In this document: in pieces, positions 19,353 to 29,500 of the stretch
Layout: each line of letters starts with the position of its first letter
How positions within the stretch are numbered: the first letter of the stretch is position 1
Assembly: GCF_030656875.1 (NCBI RefSeq)
Contig: NZ_CP130943.1
Location: 3,720,001-3,784,000 of the forward strand
Length of the DNA: 64,000 nt
Reading direction: 5' to 3'
Source: Prescottella sp. R16
GTDB taxonomy: Bacteria > Actinomycetota > Actinomycetes > Mycobacteriales > Mycobacteriaceae
Translations under genes and position numbers: made by a program
Notes under the pieces: model-generated
Database searches by the model: none
What the model saw: the letters and a program-made list of their open reading frames with translations, nothing else
Told to the model about the DNA's origin: nothing

Positions 19353-20099
19353 CTACTTGGCGCCCTGGTTCGCGACGGCGGCGGCGCCGGCAGCGGCGGC
19401 CGCCGGGTCGAGGTAGGTACCGCCCGGGTTGAGCGGCTTCAGGTTCTCGTCCAGGTCGTAGCGCAGCGGGATACCCGTCGGAATGTTCAGGCCCGCGATG
19501 TCCTCGTCGGAAATACCGTCGAGGTGCTTGACGAGGGCGCGCAGCGAGTTGCCGTGCGCGGTGACCAGGACGGTCTTGCCGGCCTTCAGGTCGGCCGCGA
19601 TGGTCTTCTCCCAGTACGGGATCAGACGCTTCACGACGTCGAGCAGGCACTCGGTGAGCGGGACCTCGGGCAGGTCCGCGTAGCGCGCGTCCCGGTCCTG
19701 GCTGTACTCGCTGCCGGCCTCGATGGCGGGCGGCGGGGTGTCGTAGCTGCGGCGCCACAGCATGAACTGGTCCTCGCCGAACTCGGCCTTGGTCTGGGCC
19801 TTGTTCTTGCCCTGCAGTGCGCCGTAGTGGCGCTCGTTGAGACGCCAGTCCCGCACGACCGGGATCCAGTGCCGGTCGCACGCGTCGAGGGCGAGGTTCG
19901 CGGTGCTGATCGCGCGACGCAGCAGCGACGTGTACAGCACGTCCGGGAGCAGGTTGTGCTCGGCGAGCAGTTCACCGGCCCGCTTGCCCTCGGCCATGCC
20001 CTTGTCGGTGAGGTGCACGTCCACCCAGCCGGTGAACAGGTTCAGCGCGTTCCATTCGCTCTCGCCGTGGCGGAGCAGCACAAGTGTTCCGGTACTCAT
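19353..20099 (-). CDS. gpmA: 2,3-bisphosphoglycerate-dependent phosphoglycerate mutase
   Basis: GpmA interconverts 3- and 2-phosphoglycerate in glycolysis. The 248-residue protein begins [20 protein letters not shown], with the catalytic phospho-His in LLRHGES, the RHYGALQG loop, and the second His in [14 protein letters not shown] 20099. It ends in an Ala-rich tail. The downstream neighbour is senX3. Confidence 0.96.
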   Translation of the reverse strand: MSTGTLVLLRHGESEWNALNLFTGWVDVHLTDKGMAEGKRAGELLAEHNLLPDVLYTSLLRRAISTANLALDACDRHWIPVVRDWRLNERHYGALQGKNKAQTKAEFGEDQFMLWRRSYDTPPPAIEAGSEYSQDRDARYADLPEVPLTECLLDVVKRLIPYWEKTIAADLKAGKTVLVTAHGNSLRALVKHLDGISDEDIAGLNIPTGIPLRYDLDENLKPLNPGGTYLDPAAAAAGAAAVANQGAK

Positions 20100-20133
20100 G
20101 GCGTCAATCCTGGCATGACGCCCCCTGCGACGA

Positions 20134-20180
20134 CTGAAGGGTCCCTTCGTGCGCTCGGAGCGTACGAAGGGACCCTTCAG
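20134..20180 (-). terminator. Hairpin terminator after the rpf gene
   Basis: Perfect 17-bp arms 20134-20150 and 20164-20180, extended inside the loop by a further short stem. It lies 50 nt past the rpf stop and just upstream of gpmA. Confidence 0.75.
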
Positions 20181-20229
20181 CTGAGGAGACGGAGGCTCAG
20201 CCCAGCCCGACCGTCGGGTGTGGGGCGGC

Positions 20230-20969
<740 letters not shown>

Positions 20970-21512
20970 TCAGTCTCGCGTCGGGGGCTCCCAGACCGAG
21001 GTGTCCTGCGGCCCGTCCACGAGGTGTTTGAACGGTTGCAGGTTCGCCAGGGACTCGCCCCGGGAGACACGCCATGCCCACTCCCGCTTGATCGACGACG
21101 CGAACCCGAGCTCGAGCAGCACGTTGAAGTCGCCGTCGGCCGCCTCGAGGACCTGACCGAGGACGCGGTCGAGTTCGTCCCCGGTCACCGCGTGCGCCGA
21201 CAGGCGTCCGACGAGGTAGATGTCGCCGATCTTGTCGATCGTGTAGTGGACGCCGTAGAGCCGGCGGTTGCGGCGCAGCAGGTACTTGTAGACGCCCTCG
21301 AAGTTCTCGTCGGGTTTGCGGCACACGAACGCCTCGATCCGCACGCCGTGGTTGCCGACGGTGAGCAGGGTCGTCGTCTTCAGCTTGTGTTCACCGGGCA
21401 GTTCGACGACGAACCGGTCGTCGCCCGTGCGGCTGTAGTCGAGTTCGCGCTCCCGCAGCGCCGTATCGATGACGTCCCGCAGATTCTCCGACGTCCCGTC
21501 CTGCTGGTTCAT
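20970..21512 (-). CDS. YbjN domain-containing protein (Rv0487-like)
   Basis: A 180-residue protein with a YbjN-type (type III secretion chaperone-like) fold. ATG 21512 overlaps the mshA stop by 4 nt and has GGAG seven bases upstream; an earlier in-frame GTG at 21545 lacks a ribosome site. It is conserved directly after mshA in mycobacteria. Function is unknown; proteins of this family are thought to be small chaperones or adaptors. Confidence 0.87.
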   Translation of the reverse strand: MNQQDGTSENLRDVIDTALRERELDYSRTGDDRFVVELPGEHKLKTTTLLTVGNHGVRIEAFVCRKPDENFEGVYKYLLRRNRRLYGVHYTIDKIGDIYLVGRLSAHAVTGDELDRVLGQVLEAADGDFNVLLELGFASSIKREWAWRVSRGESLANLQPFKHLVDGPQDTSVWEPPTRD

Positions 21513-22870
21513 GCGCGTGCTCCGCTCGTCCGTCGTAGTTTCCACAGTCCCCGCGGGCGCCGCGGAACGAAGTCCGCGACGACGTCGACAACGTCACTGC
21601 CGTCCCCCGCCCCCGTCCGGTAGCCCGCGATCGCGGCCCGATAGCTGCCGAGCAGTCCGTCCGCGGTGTGGGCCCACGAGAAGTTCTCCGCGTGCCGGGG
21701 GGCGCGGGCGGCCAGTTCGTCCAGCCGCGCGGGCGTCGTCACCAGCGACTGCAGCGCGGACGCCCAGTCGTCGATCCGGTGCCCCTGGACGAGCAGACCG
21801 GTCCGTCCGTCCTGGACGGCGGTGCCGAGGCCACCGACGTCGGCGGCGATCACGGGCGTCCCGCAGGCCTGGGCCTCGATCGCGACCAGGCCAAAGGATT
21901 CCGAATAGCTCGGCACGGCAACAAGATTCGACGCCCGGTAGACGTCGACCAAACGGTCGGGCGGCTGCGGCGGCAGGAACGTCACCCGGGCGTCGATGCC
22001 GAGCGCGCCGGCGAGTTCGATGAGCGAGTCGGGACGTTCGAGCCCGCTGCCGGACGGTCCGCCGACGACGAGGATCCGCAGCGGCAGACCGGGTTCGCGG
22101 GCGATCACCTCGGCGGCCGCACGCAGCAGCACGTCGGGTGCCTTGAGCGGCTGGATGCGTCCGACGAACGTCACGATCGTCTCGGCCGGGTCGAGGCCGA
22201 ACGCGGCCCGGGCGGCGAGCCGGTCACCGGGCCGGTAGCGGGTGAGGTCGGCGCCGGGAGCGACGACGTCGATCCGGTCGGGGGACGCCCCGTAGATCGA
22301 GGTGAGCTGGGCGGCCTCGTCGACGGTGTTGGCGGTGAGCCGGTCGGCCTCGTCGACCACCTGCCGTTCCCCGATCTGCCGGGCGACCGGCTCGGGGGTG
22401 TCGCCGTCGGCGAGGGACGCGTTCTTCACCGCGGCCAGGGTGTGCGCGGTGTGCACGAGCGGCACCCCCCACCGGTCCCGGGCGAGCCAGCCGACCTGCC
22501 CGGACAGCCAGTAGTGCGAGTGCACCAGGTCGTAGTGGCCGGGCTCGTGCCGCACCTCCTCGCGCAGCACCCCGGCCGCGAACGCGCACAGCTGCGTGGG
22601 CAGCGCATTCTTGTCGAGGCCCTCGTACGGTCCGGCTGCGACGTTGCGGACCCGCACCCCGGGGGCGGCGTCCTGCACCACCGGGTCGGCCGACGACGTC
22701 GCGCGGGTGAAGATGTCGACCTCGACGCCGCGGCGGGCCAGTTCGATCGACGTCTGCAGCACGTACACGTTCATTCCGCCCGCGTCGCCGGTGCCCGGCT
22801 GGGCCAGCGGCGACGTGTGGACGGAGAGAACCGCGACCCGCCGGGGGGTCGCGCTGCGCTTGGGTGTCAC
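21509..22870 (-). CDS. mshA: D-inositol-3-phosphate glycosyltransferase (mycothiol synthesis)
   Basis: MshA transfers GlcNAc from UDP-GlcNAc to inositol-3-phosphate, the first step of mycothiol synthesis. The 453-residue GT4-fold protein has the N-terminal [20 protein letters not shown] loop, [26 protein letters not shown] and the EX7E-like [20 protein letters not shown] nucleotide-sugar site. GTG 22870. It overlaps the upstream hydrolase and downstream YbjN genes by 4 nt each. Confidence 0.95.
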   Translation of the reverse strand: MTPKRSATPRRVAVLSVHTSPLAQPGTGDAGGMNVYVLQTSIELARRGVEVDIFTRATSSADPVVQDAAPGVRVRNVAAGPYEGLDKNALPTQLCAFAAGVLREEVRHEPGHYDLVHSHYWLSGQVGWLARDRWGVPLVHTAHTLAAVKNASLADGDTPEPVARQIGERQVVDEADRLTANTVDEAAQLTSIYGASPDRIDVVAPGADLTRYRPGDRLAARAAFGLDPAETIVTFVGRIQPLKAPDVLLRAAAEVIAREPGLPLRILVVGGPSGSGLERPDSLIELAGALGIDARVTFLPPQPPDRLVDVYRASNLVAVPSYSESFGLVAIEAQACGTPVIAADVGGLGTAVQDGRTGLLVQGHRIDDWASALQSLVTTPARLDELAARAPRHAENFSWAHTADGLLGSYRAAIAGYRTGAGDGSDVVDVVADFVPRRPRGLWKLRRTSGARA

Positions 22871-23751
22871 GCGTCCATACTGCCCTGTCGCCCGGACACG
22901 CCCGAACCCACGGGGCGGGTGGCGACGGTCGCCGTGAACTCCCGCACCTCCCGCACGAAACGCTGCGGGTCCTCCACGAACGGCCCGTGCCCGCAGCCCT
23001 CCCAGTACGACGTGCGCGCGTCGGGAACGAGGGCGGCAGCGTGCTCACCGGCGGAGACGTCGACGACGGTGTCGGCGGTGCCGTGCAGCACGAACACCGG
23101 CACGTCGAGGGTGCGGAGCAGGTCGTCGTGGCCGATCGCCCGGGCGAACAGCGCGGACCGCACCCGCGGCGGCGTGGACAGGCCCGCCCCGAGCAGCGCC
23201 TGCGCCCGGACCCCGACGGCGGCGTCGCGGATCGGCCCGGTGAGAGCCGGCCCGAATCCGTCGAGGGCGGCGAGGGCGACGGCCGGGTCGTCGGACATCG
23301 CGGCCGGGATCGCGGCCTTCATCGCGGGTCCGACCCGGCCGCCGGCCTCCCCGCGGCCGATGCTGGTGATCGCACCGACGAGGACGACGCCGTCGACGGC
23401 CGCGGTGCCGCGTTCGGCGAGGTAGTCGCAGATCACGAGGCCGCCGTACGACCAGCCGAGCAGGATCGCGCCCGACGTGACGTTCTCGGCGGCCAGGACG
23501 GCGTCGAGGTCGGCGGCCCACGTCGCGGGATCGTCGTAGCCGGTCGCTGGGGCGTCCGAGCAGCCATGGCCGCGCAGGTCGACGGCGATCACCCGGTGGT
23601 CGGTGGCGAGCGCGGCGAGCACGTCGTCGCTCCAGCAGCGCGACGACTGCGCCCAACCGTGGATCAGGACGAGCGGACGCGCGGTCGGCTCGCCGAACGT
23701 GCGGTGGACGAGGGTGGTGCCGTCGGCGCCGACGGTCTCGCGAATGGCCAT
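22867..23751 (-). CDS. Alpha/beta hydrolase
   Basis: A 294-residue hydrolase: oxyanion region [12 protein letters not shown], nucleophile elbow [10 protein letters not shown] (Ser in GWSYG), acid HGTADTVVD and catalytic His in [13 protein letters not shown] 23751. The gene overlaps mshA by 4 nt and follows the MFS gene after 5 nt, so it belongs to the HAD-MFS-hydrolase-mshA-YbjN operon. The substrate is unknown. Confidence 0.88.
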   Translation of the reverse strand: MAIRETVGADGTTLVHRTFGEPTARPLVLIHGWAQSSRCWSDDVLAALATDHRVIAVDLRGHGCSDAPATGYDDPATWAADLDAVLAAENVTSGAILLGWSYGGLVICDYLAERGTAAVDGVVLVGAITSIGRGEAGGRVGPAMKAAIPAAMSDDPAVALAALDGFGPALTGPIRDAAVGVRAQALLGAGLSTPPRVRSALFARAIGHDDLLRTLDVPVFVLHGTADTVVDVSAGEHAAALVPDARTSYWEGCGHGPFVEDPQRFVREVREFTATVATRPVGSGVSGRQGSMDA

Positions 23752-23756
23752 GGGAG

Positions 23757-24965
23757 TCACCCTAGGAACCGGCCGGCGGGGCCGCCACCGCGCACCCGGT
23801 TCGCCAGGTGGGTGCTGCCGGCCGCGGCGAGCGCCACCACACCGGCGGCCACCGCGACGGTGAATCCGGCGCGGGCACCGAACGTGTCGATCAGTTGCCC
23901 GGCTCCGGCCGAGCCGACGGCCACCCCGACACCGAGGCCGGTCACCGTCCACGTGATGCCCTCGGTGAGGGCCCGGTGCGGGACGACCGTTTCGACGAGT
24001 GTCGTGGCGACGATCATGGTGGGCGCCACCGTGATTCCGGCGACACCGAGAGCCAGGATCAGGGTGGGGACGGAGCCGGCGAGCAGCAGCGGCCACATGA
24101 GCACCGCGACCGCACCGGTCGCGACGACGAGTTGCCGCCGCAGCGCGGACGCCGGCCGCAGGGCACCGAACACGACACCGGCGAGCGCCGACGCCCCCGC
24201 GAACAGGGCCAGCCCGGCGGTGGCGGCGAAGCGGTTGCCGTGTTCACCGGCGAACGCGACGGTCGTGACGTCGACGGTGCCGAAGACGGTGCCCATCGCG
24301 AGCATCACCACGAACAGCGCCCACATCGCGGGGATGCGGATCACCGATCGGCCGGTGTGGGTGCCACGGTCGGCGACCGGTGGTTCGGTGCCGCGTTGCG
24401 CGACGAGCGCGAGGGTCCCGGTCACGAGCAGGATCAGCGCGACGAGGGGCCCGGCCTCCGGGAACACCGCCACCGACAGGCCCACCGAGATCACCGGCCC
24501 GGCAACGAAACACACCTCGTCGAGCACCGATTCGAATGCGAACGCGGTCCGCAGTTCGGGTCGGCCGCGGTACAGCTCGGTCCAGCGGGCCCGGACCATC
24601 GCCCCGATCGTCGGCATGGCGCCGGCCGGGATCACGAGCACGAACAGGACCACGTCCGGTGTCTGCAGGCGCACGCACAGCAGCAGTGCGGCGAGGGCGG
24701 TCGCACTGATCGCGGCCGCGGCCGGTAGGACCCGGCGCTGCCCGTACCGGTCGACGGCACGGGACACCAGCGGCGAGATCGCGGCGTTGGCGAGCGCGAA
24801 CACGGCGGCGAGCGCCCCGGCCACGCCGTACGATCCGCGCAGCTGCGACAGCATCGTCACGATGCCGATGCCGACCATCGCGATGGGCAGCCGGGCGACG
24901 AACCCGGCGGCGGAGAACGCGGCGGATCCGCGGGCGGCGAAGATCTCGCGGTAGGTGCCGATCAT
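23757..24965 (-). CDS. MFS transporter
   Basis: A 402-residue protein with twelve hydrophobic helices and the short loop between TM2 and TM3, SRAVDRYGQRRVLP, that marks the major facilitator superfamily. ATG 24965 overlaps the HAD hydrolase stop by 4 nt. It resembles the small MFS efflux proteins that are common in actinobacteria; the substrate cannot be deduced. It lies in the mshA operon, so export related to thiol or xenobiotic metabolism is possible. Confidence 0.87.
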   Translation of the reverse strand: MIGTYREIFAARGSAAFSAAGFVARLPIAMVGIGIVTMLSQLRGSYGVAGALAAVFALANAAISPLVSRAVDRYGQRRVLPAAAAISATALAALLLCVRLQTPDVVLFVLVIPAGAMPTIGAMVRARWTELYRGRPELRTAFAFESVLDEVCFVAGPVISVGLSVAVFPEAGPLVALILLVTGTLALVAQRGTEPPVADRGTHTGRSVIRIPAMWALFVVMLAMGTVFGTVDVTTVAFAGEHGNRFAATAGLALFAGASALAGVVFGALRPASALRRQLVVATGAVAVLMWPLLLAGSVPTLILALGVAGITVAPTMIVATTLVETVVPHRALTEGITWTVTGLGVGVAVGSAGAGQLIDTFGARAGFTVAVAAGVVALAAAGSTHLANRVRGGGPAGRFLG

Positions 24966-25684
24966 CGGCGGGGTGCACTCGTCGAGCGCACGGCGCGGAC
25001 CGCATCGGGGACGCCGGACAGGGAATCGACGACGGGCACGGTGTCGTCCCGGACCGCCGCCGGCGAGCCGACGAAGACGGCGTGCATTCCGGCCGCGAGC
25101 GGACCCTCGACGTCGGGTCCCCAGCTGTCCCCCACGAACACGACGTCCCGCGGCTCGGCGCCGACGGTCCCGGTCGCGAGCCGGAAGATCTCGGGATGCG
25201 GTTTCCGCCATCCGACTGCCACGGAGGAAACGATCGCATCGACGTGATCGGCGATCCCGAACCGCGCCGACAGCTCCGGGACGAGGTTCGGATCGTGGGC
25301 GTTCGACACGATGACGAGGCGGTGGTCGCGCGACAGGTCCTGCAGGCACGATTCGAGTCCGGGCGCCGGTGTCACGGCCTGCGTCCAGGTTGCGAGATAG
25401 ACGTCGATCGTCTCCTGCGTCGGCGCGAACGCCCGCGACGGGCGGCCGAGGCGACTCCGGTACCGGTCGACGACGTCGGCCATCGCCCATTCCCGCCCGG
25501 TCGTGTCGGCGTGTGCGTCGAGTTCGGCCCAGGATCTCGCCCACAGTGCGTCCGCCGCGTCGGCGGTGATGTCGATCCCGGCGTCCGCCGCATACGCGAG
25601 TGGCGCGTTGTGCGGCGTGCCGACGGGGCGGGGGTCGTAGTCGACGAGCGTTCCGAAGAAGTCGAAGAAGACGTGCGTGACGAT
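24962..25684 (-). CDS. HAD family hydrolase with apparent non-canonical start codon
   Basis: A haloacid dehalogenase-like hydrolase of about 240 residues: motif I FFDFFGTLVDYD, motif II IVSNAHD, Lys in WRKPHPEIF and motif IV VFVGDSWGPDVEG. Motif I begins only a few residues after the expected start, yet no in-frame ATG, GTG or TTG exists before it for well over 100 bp. The likeliest start is ATC 25684, five bases after GGAGA, or the next codon GTC (25681), which in relatives would be GTG. It heads the operon leading to mshA. Confidence 0.78.
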   Translation of the reverse strand: MVTHVFFDFFGTLVDYDPRPVGTPHNAPLAYAADAGIDITADAADALWARSWAELDAHADTTGREWAMADVVDRYRSRLGRPSRAFAPTQETIDVYLATWTQAVTPAPGLESCLQDLSRDHRLVIVSNAHDPNLVPELSARFGIADHVDAIVSSVAVGWRKPHPEIFRLATGTVGAEPRDVVFVGDSWGPDVEGPLAAGMHAVFVGSPAAVRDDTVPVVDSLSGVPDAVRAVRSTSAPRR

Positions 25685-25838
25685 GGTGTTCTCCGATCGT
25701 GCGGTTCGCGTCTCACGGTCTCCGCGGAGAGTACCCGGCCCCGGTACCCCACCCTTGTCGTCGCCCTCTGCGCCACGATGATCGAATGATCGTTTGTCGC
25801 GTGGATCACACTCGGGCGACTCGACCTCAGGAGGAAAT

Positions 25839-27140
25839 GTGCGCAGGACCCGTTCGGTACTCGCGGCTGTCGTGACCGCCGCGGCAGCACTGACGATCGG
25901 TGCACCGTCGGTGTCGGCGGGCCCGGTCGGTGTCGACGACGTGTTCGGCCCGTTCGTGCTCGGCGCCCTGCGGGACGGCCGGTTCACGCCGCCCGAGCAG
26001 TGGACGCCCCGGCATCCGGTCACCGATCCCTGGTACGACGCGCCGGACGTCTCCGGTCTCGCTCCGGGCACGCTGATCCGGTCGCGGCCTGCCACGGTCC
26101 AGGTGTACGGGGTGCAGCCCGGCCACGTCCGTGCACACCAATTGATGTATGTCACCACCGATTTCGACGGTTCGGCGGTGACGTCCACCGGTATCCTGCT
26201 GGTCCCCGAGGACGGCACCGCGCCGGCCGACCGCAAGCTGATCGGCTATTCGGAGGCCAACGACAGCCTCGGCCCCGGCTGTATGCCGAGCACGCAGTGG
26301 ACCGGCGGCGATCAGCTCGATCCGGGACTGCTCACCGCCCTCGGCCCGGTCGCGCAGATGTTCGGCCACGGGTGGGCCGTGATGATGAGCGACACCGCCA
26401 ACGACGGTGACGCCGCCCCCAACGGGTTCTCGATCGGCCGGTTCTCGGGGGCCGCGACGCTCGACGGGCTGCGGGCCGCGATCGCGCTGCCCGACGCCGG
26501 TCTCGCGGCCGACGTCCCGATCGGCCTGTACGGGGTCGCGGGCGGCGGTGTCGCGGCCGGTTTCGCCGCCGAGAAGCACGCTGAGTACGCGCCGGAACTG
26601 AACATCGTCGGCGCCGCGCTGCAGGCGATGCTCACCGACAGCGCGTCGTTCGAGCGCAAGGCCGACGGCGGGATCGGTGCCGGGTTCGTGTTCGCGAATT
26701 CGCTCGGGTTCGCGGCCCGCTACCCCGAGATCGACCTGGACGTCGAGCTCACCCCGCTCGGCAGGCAGGTCGCGGACGTCTTCAATTCCACGTGCCAGCA
26801 GACGTACACGCTGCTGCCGTTCGTGCCGCTGGATGCGCTGTACGTGCACGGCCGGCCCGCCGACAATCCGGTGTTCGCCCGCGCGTACGCCGAGAACCGG
26901 ATGGGGCAGCAGGCCCCGAAGGCTCCGGTGTTGGTGTCGTCGTGTCGCGACGACTTCCTCGTCCCCTATTCGGATGTCGAGGATCTCGTCGCGGCGTACC
27001 GGGCCGGCGGCACCGATGTCACGGTCGAGCCGAGCCACTGCGGCCCGATCGATGTGCTGACGGATCCGGTCCGGGTGGGTACCGAACTGCTCGGCATGCA
27101 GAACGTCGACTGGCTCGCCGACCGGTTCGCCGCCGGATAA
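25839..27140 (+). CDS. Secretory lipase family protein lacking the nucleophile serine
   Basis: A 433-residue secreted alpha/beta hydrolase of the LIP (PF03583-type) family. Signal peptide about residues 1-26 ends in PSVSA. GTG 25839 follows AGGAGG. The nucleophile elbow, normally GYSGG or similar, reads YGVAGGGVAAG, with Ala234 (GCG 26538-26540) in place of Ser. The acid (SSCRDDFLVPY) and His (EPSHCGP) of the triad remain, as do paired Cys. It may be a non-catalytic member or use another residue. Confidence 0.88.
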   Translation: MRRTRSVLAAVVTAAAALTIGAPSVSAGPVGVDDVFGPFVLGALRDGRFTPPEQWTPRHPVTDPWYDAPDVSGLAPGTLIRSRPATVQVYGVQPGHVRAHQLMYVTTDFDGSAVTSTGILLVPEDGTAPADRKLIGYSEANDSLGPGCMPSTQWTGGDQLDPGLLTALGPVAQMFGHGWAVMMSDTANDGDAAPNGFSIGRFSGAATLDGLRAAIALPDAGLAADVPIGLYGVAGGGVAAGFAAEKHAEYAPELNIVGAALQAMLTDSASFERKADGGIGAGFVFANSLGFAARYPEIDLDVELTPLGRQVADVFNSTCQQTYTLLPFVPLDALYVHGRPADNPVFARAYAENRMGQQAPKAPVLVSSCRDDFLVPYSDVEDLVAAYRAGGTDVTVEPSHCGPIDVLTDPVRVGTELLGMQNVDWLADRFAAG

Positions 27141-27165
27141 TGTTTCCCGGCAGCCACATCCGGGG

Positions 27166-28467
27166 TCACACCCGGACCGTGGCCTTCCGCATCGCCGCCT
27201 GCGGGTCGGCGTACAGGGAGCTGAGTGCGACGGCGGCCGCCGCGTGTTCCTGCACGCGGCTCCCGAACCCGGTGACCTGCACCCCCGTCCCGCCGTTCCG
27301 GGAGGCGCCGGACAGTGCCTGCGCGACGTGCGGCACGGCCTCCGGGTAACCGGTGAACGCCTGCCCGCCGAGCGTGACCCGGTCCGGGTTGAACAGGTCC
27401 CGCAGCATCGCGACGGCCCTGCCCAGGGTGTGCGCCCGGTCGATCAGGATCTGCTGCGCCGCTGCCGATCCCGCACGCGCCGCGGTGTGGAGAGCGGCGA
27501 TCGGGGGCAGCGTGTCGCCGGGCGGCAGCACACCCGCCTGCCGTGCCGCGAGCAGGACACCGCGATCACCGACGGCCGCCTCGAGGCAGCCGGTGGCGCC
27601 GCAGTCGCAGCGCACGTCCGCACCGGTGGGCAGGTGTGCGACCGACCCGGGACCGGCCGCGGGGGTGTGCACCCGGCCGTCGAGAGTTACTGCCAGGCCG
27701 ACGGTTTCACGTGCGTAGACGTACAGTCCACTGCCCCTGCCGCCGGAGTGGTCGGCCGGTTCGGAAGCGAACAGCAGTTCCGACGCGGCCATCGCCTCGA
27801 CGTGCGTGGCCACCGACACCGGCACCCCGAATCCGGCACCGACGATCTCGCCGACGCGGGCACCGGACCAGCCGAGCCGATCGTGGTCGGCCACCCCGGT
27901 GTCGGCGTCGACCCGTCCGCCGAGTGCGACCCCCACCCACAGCAGGCGGCGTCGCTGCCAGCGGGCGGCGAACCGCCGGGCGCTGGCAGCGACGGCTACG
28001 AGTGCGGTCGCCGATTCACCTCGTGGGGTGGCGATTTCGACGGATCCGAGGATGCGGCCACGCAGATCGGCGGCGACGACACTCGTTACCCGGGCACCGA
28101 TGTGGATGCCGACGGTGACGTACGGCTCGTGGTCGACCTCGAACGGAATCCGGGGCCGTCCGATCGCACCGGACACCGCGAGGTCGGGGCGTTCACGCAG
28201 TAATCCGGCGGCGAGCATCGCGGACACGTGCCGGTTGACGGTGGCGACGCTGGCCCCCGAGGCCCGGGTGGCCTCGTCCCGGTACAGCGGGCCGCGGATC
28301 GCGGCGGCCCGGAACACGGCCGCCGACGGTCCGTCGGCCAGGCCCAGGGTGGGTGCGACGATGCGGGACCGGGTGATGCGGGCGGCCGGTCGTGTGGCGG
28401 CGGCGGGCCGGGCCGGGCGGGCGGCACCGGTCCGGGTGTGGTGAGGGTACGGGGTCGCGGTGAGCAT
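27166..28467 (-). CDS. ROK family transcriptional regulator (Rv0485-like)
   Basis: A 433-residue NagC/XylR-type protein. An N-terminal winged helix (residues 55-105, RDEATRASGASVATVNRHV) is followed by a sugar-kinase-like ROK domain with the zinc motif CDCGATGCLEAAVG. The kinase catalytic Asp region is not conserved, as usual for ROK repressors. Mycobacterial Rv0485 occupies the same place beside mshA and regulates other loci. ATG 28467; the 276-bp gap to the divergent SDR gene holds both promoters. Confidence 0.88.
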   Translation of the reverse strand: MLTATPYPHHTRTGAARPARPAAATRPAARITRSRIVAPTLGLADGPSAAVFRAAAIRGPLYRDEATRASGASVATVNRHVSAMLAAGLLRERPDLAVSGAIGRPRIPFEVDHEPYVTVGIHIGARVTSVVAADLRGRILGSVEIATPRGESATALVAVAASARRFAARWQRRRLLWVGVALGGRVDADTGVADHDRLGWSGARVGEIVGAGFGVPVSVATHVEAMAASELLFASEPADHSGGRGSGLYVYARETVGLAVTLDGRVHTPAAGPGSVAHLPTGADVRCDCGATGCLEAAVGDRGVLLAARQAGVLPPGDTLPPIAALHTAARAGSAAAQQILIDRAHTLGRAVAMLRDLFNPDRVTLGGQAFTGYPEAVPHVAQALSGASRNGGTGVQVTGFGSRVQEHAAAAVALSSLYADPQAAMRKATVRV

Positions 28468-28743
28468 GGGTGTCCTTGCCTCGTCCCTGCGGGGACGGCT
28501 GTCGACGCGGTCGGGGACGCACTGCCGACAGGCGATCGGAACCGACGGGTCGTCGGACGATCAGCGTGGAACGGAGGCCGGGCAGCGCGGAATCAGCGGC
28601 GGAAGTGACGGCAGGGACAACAGAGTTCCCGCGGGTGCGGCAGCCGGGAGCCCAGCGCGGCGGTCACGTACGTGACCCGCGGCGGGAAGACGGCGGCTGA
28701 CGACATGCCGAACAAGCTAGCACCCCGGCACTACGATCGGGGC

Positions 28744-29493
28744 ATGAGCCTGTCACCGGACACCCGTGTCGCCGTCGTCACCGGAGCCAGCTCCGGCATC
28801 GGCGAAGCCACCGCCCGCACCCTCGCCCAGCAGGGCTTCCACGTCGTTCTCGGCGCCCGCCGCGTCGACCGGATCGAGGCGATCGCCGCGGAGATCGGCG
28901 GTACCGCACTCGAACTGGACGTCACCGACGACGACTCGGTGGACGCCTTCTGCGCCGTCGTCCCCCGCGTCGACGTCCTGGTCAACAACGCCGGCGGCGC
29001 GAAGGGGCTCGCTCCGGTCCTCGAGGCCGATCTGGACGACTGGCGGTGGATGTGGGAGACCAACGTCCTGGGCACGCTGCGGGTGACGAAGTCGCTGCTG
29101 CCCAAGTTGATCGAGTCCGGTGACGGCCTGATCGTCACGATCACGTCGGTGGCCGCGTTCACCGCGTACGACAACGGGTCCGGCTACACGTCGGCCAAGC
29201 ACGCGCAGGCGGTGCTGCACCGCACGCTGCGCGGCGAACTGCTCGGCACCCCGGTCCGGCTCACCGAGATCGCGCCCGGCGCGGTGGAAACCGAGTTCTC
29301 GCTCGTGCGGTTCGACGGCGACGCCGACCGTGCCGCGAAGGTGTACGAGGGCATCACCCCCCTCGTCGCGCAGGACGTCGCCGAGATCGTCGGGTTCGTC
29401 GCGTCGCGTCCCGCGCACGTGAACCTGGACCAGATCATCGTCAAGCCGCGGGATCAGGCCGACACCGGCCGCTTCCACCGCACGACACCGTAG
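28744..29493 (+). CDS. SDR family NAD(P)-dependent oxidoreductase (Rv0484c-like)
   Basis: A classical short-chain dehydrogenase of 249 residues: cofactor motif TGASSGIG, NNAG, catalytic Ser in TITSVAAFT and Tyr-x3-Lys in YTSAKHA. ATG 28744 is preceded by TACGAT six bases upstream, so the gene is probably leaderless. Its stop is only 7 bp from the convergent LCP gene. Substrate unknown; the family closest in name is YdfG-like 3-hydroxy acid dehydrogenases. Confidence 0.9.
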   Translation: MSLSPDTRVAVVTGASSGIGEATARTLAQQGFHVVLGARRVDRIEAIAAEIGGTALELDVTDDDSVDAFCAVVPRVDVLVNNAGGAKGLAPVLEADLDDWRWMWETNVLGTLRVTKSLLPKLIESGDGLIVTITSVAAFTAYDNGSGYTSAKHAQAVLHRTLRGELLGTPVRLTEIAPGAVETEFSLVRFDGDADRAAKVYEGITPLVAQDVAEIVGFVASRPAHVNLDQIIVKPRDQADTGRFHRTTP

Positions 29494-29500
29494 CCGGAGA

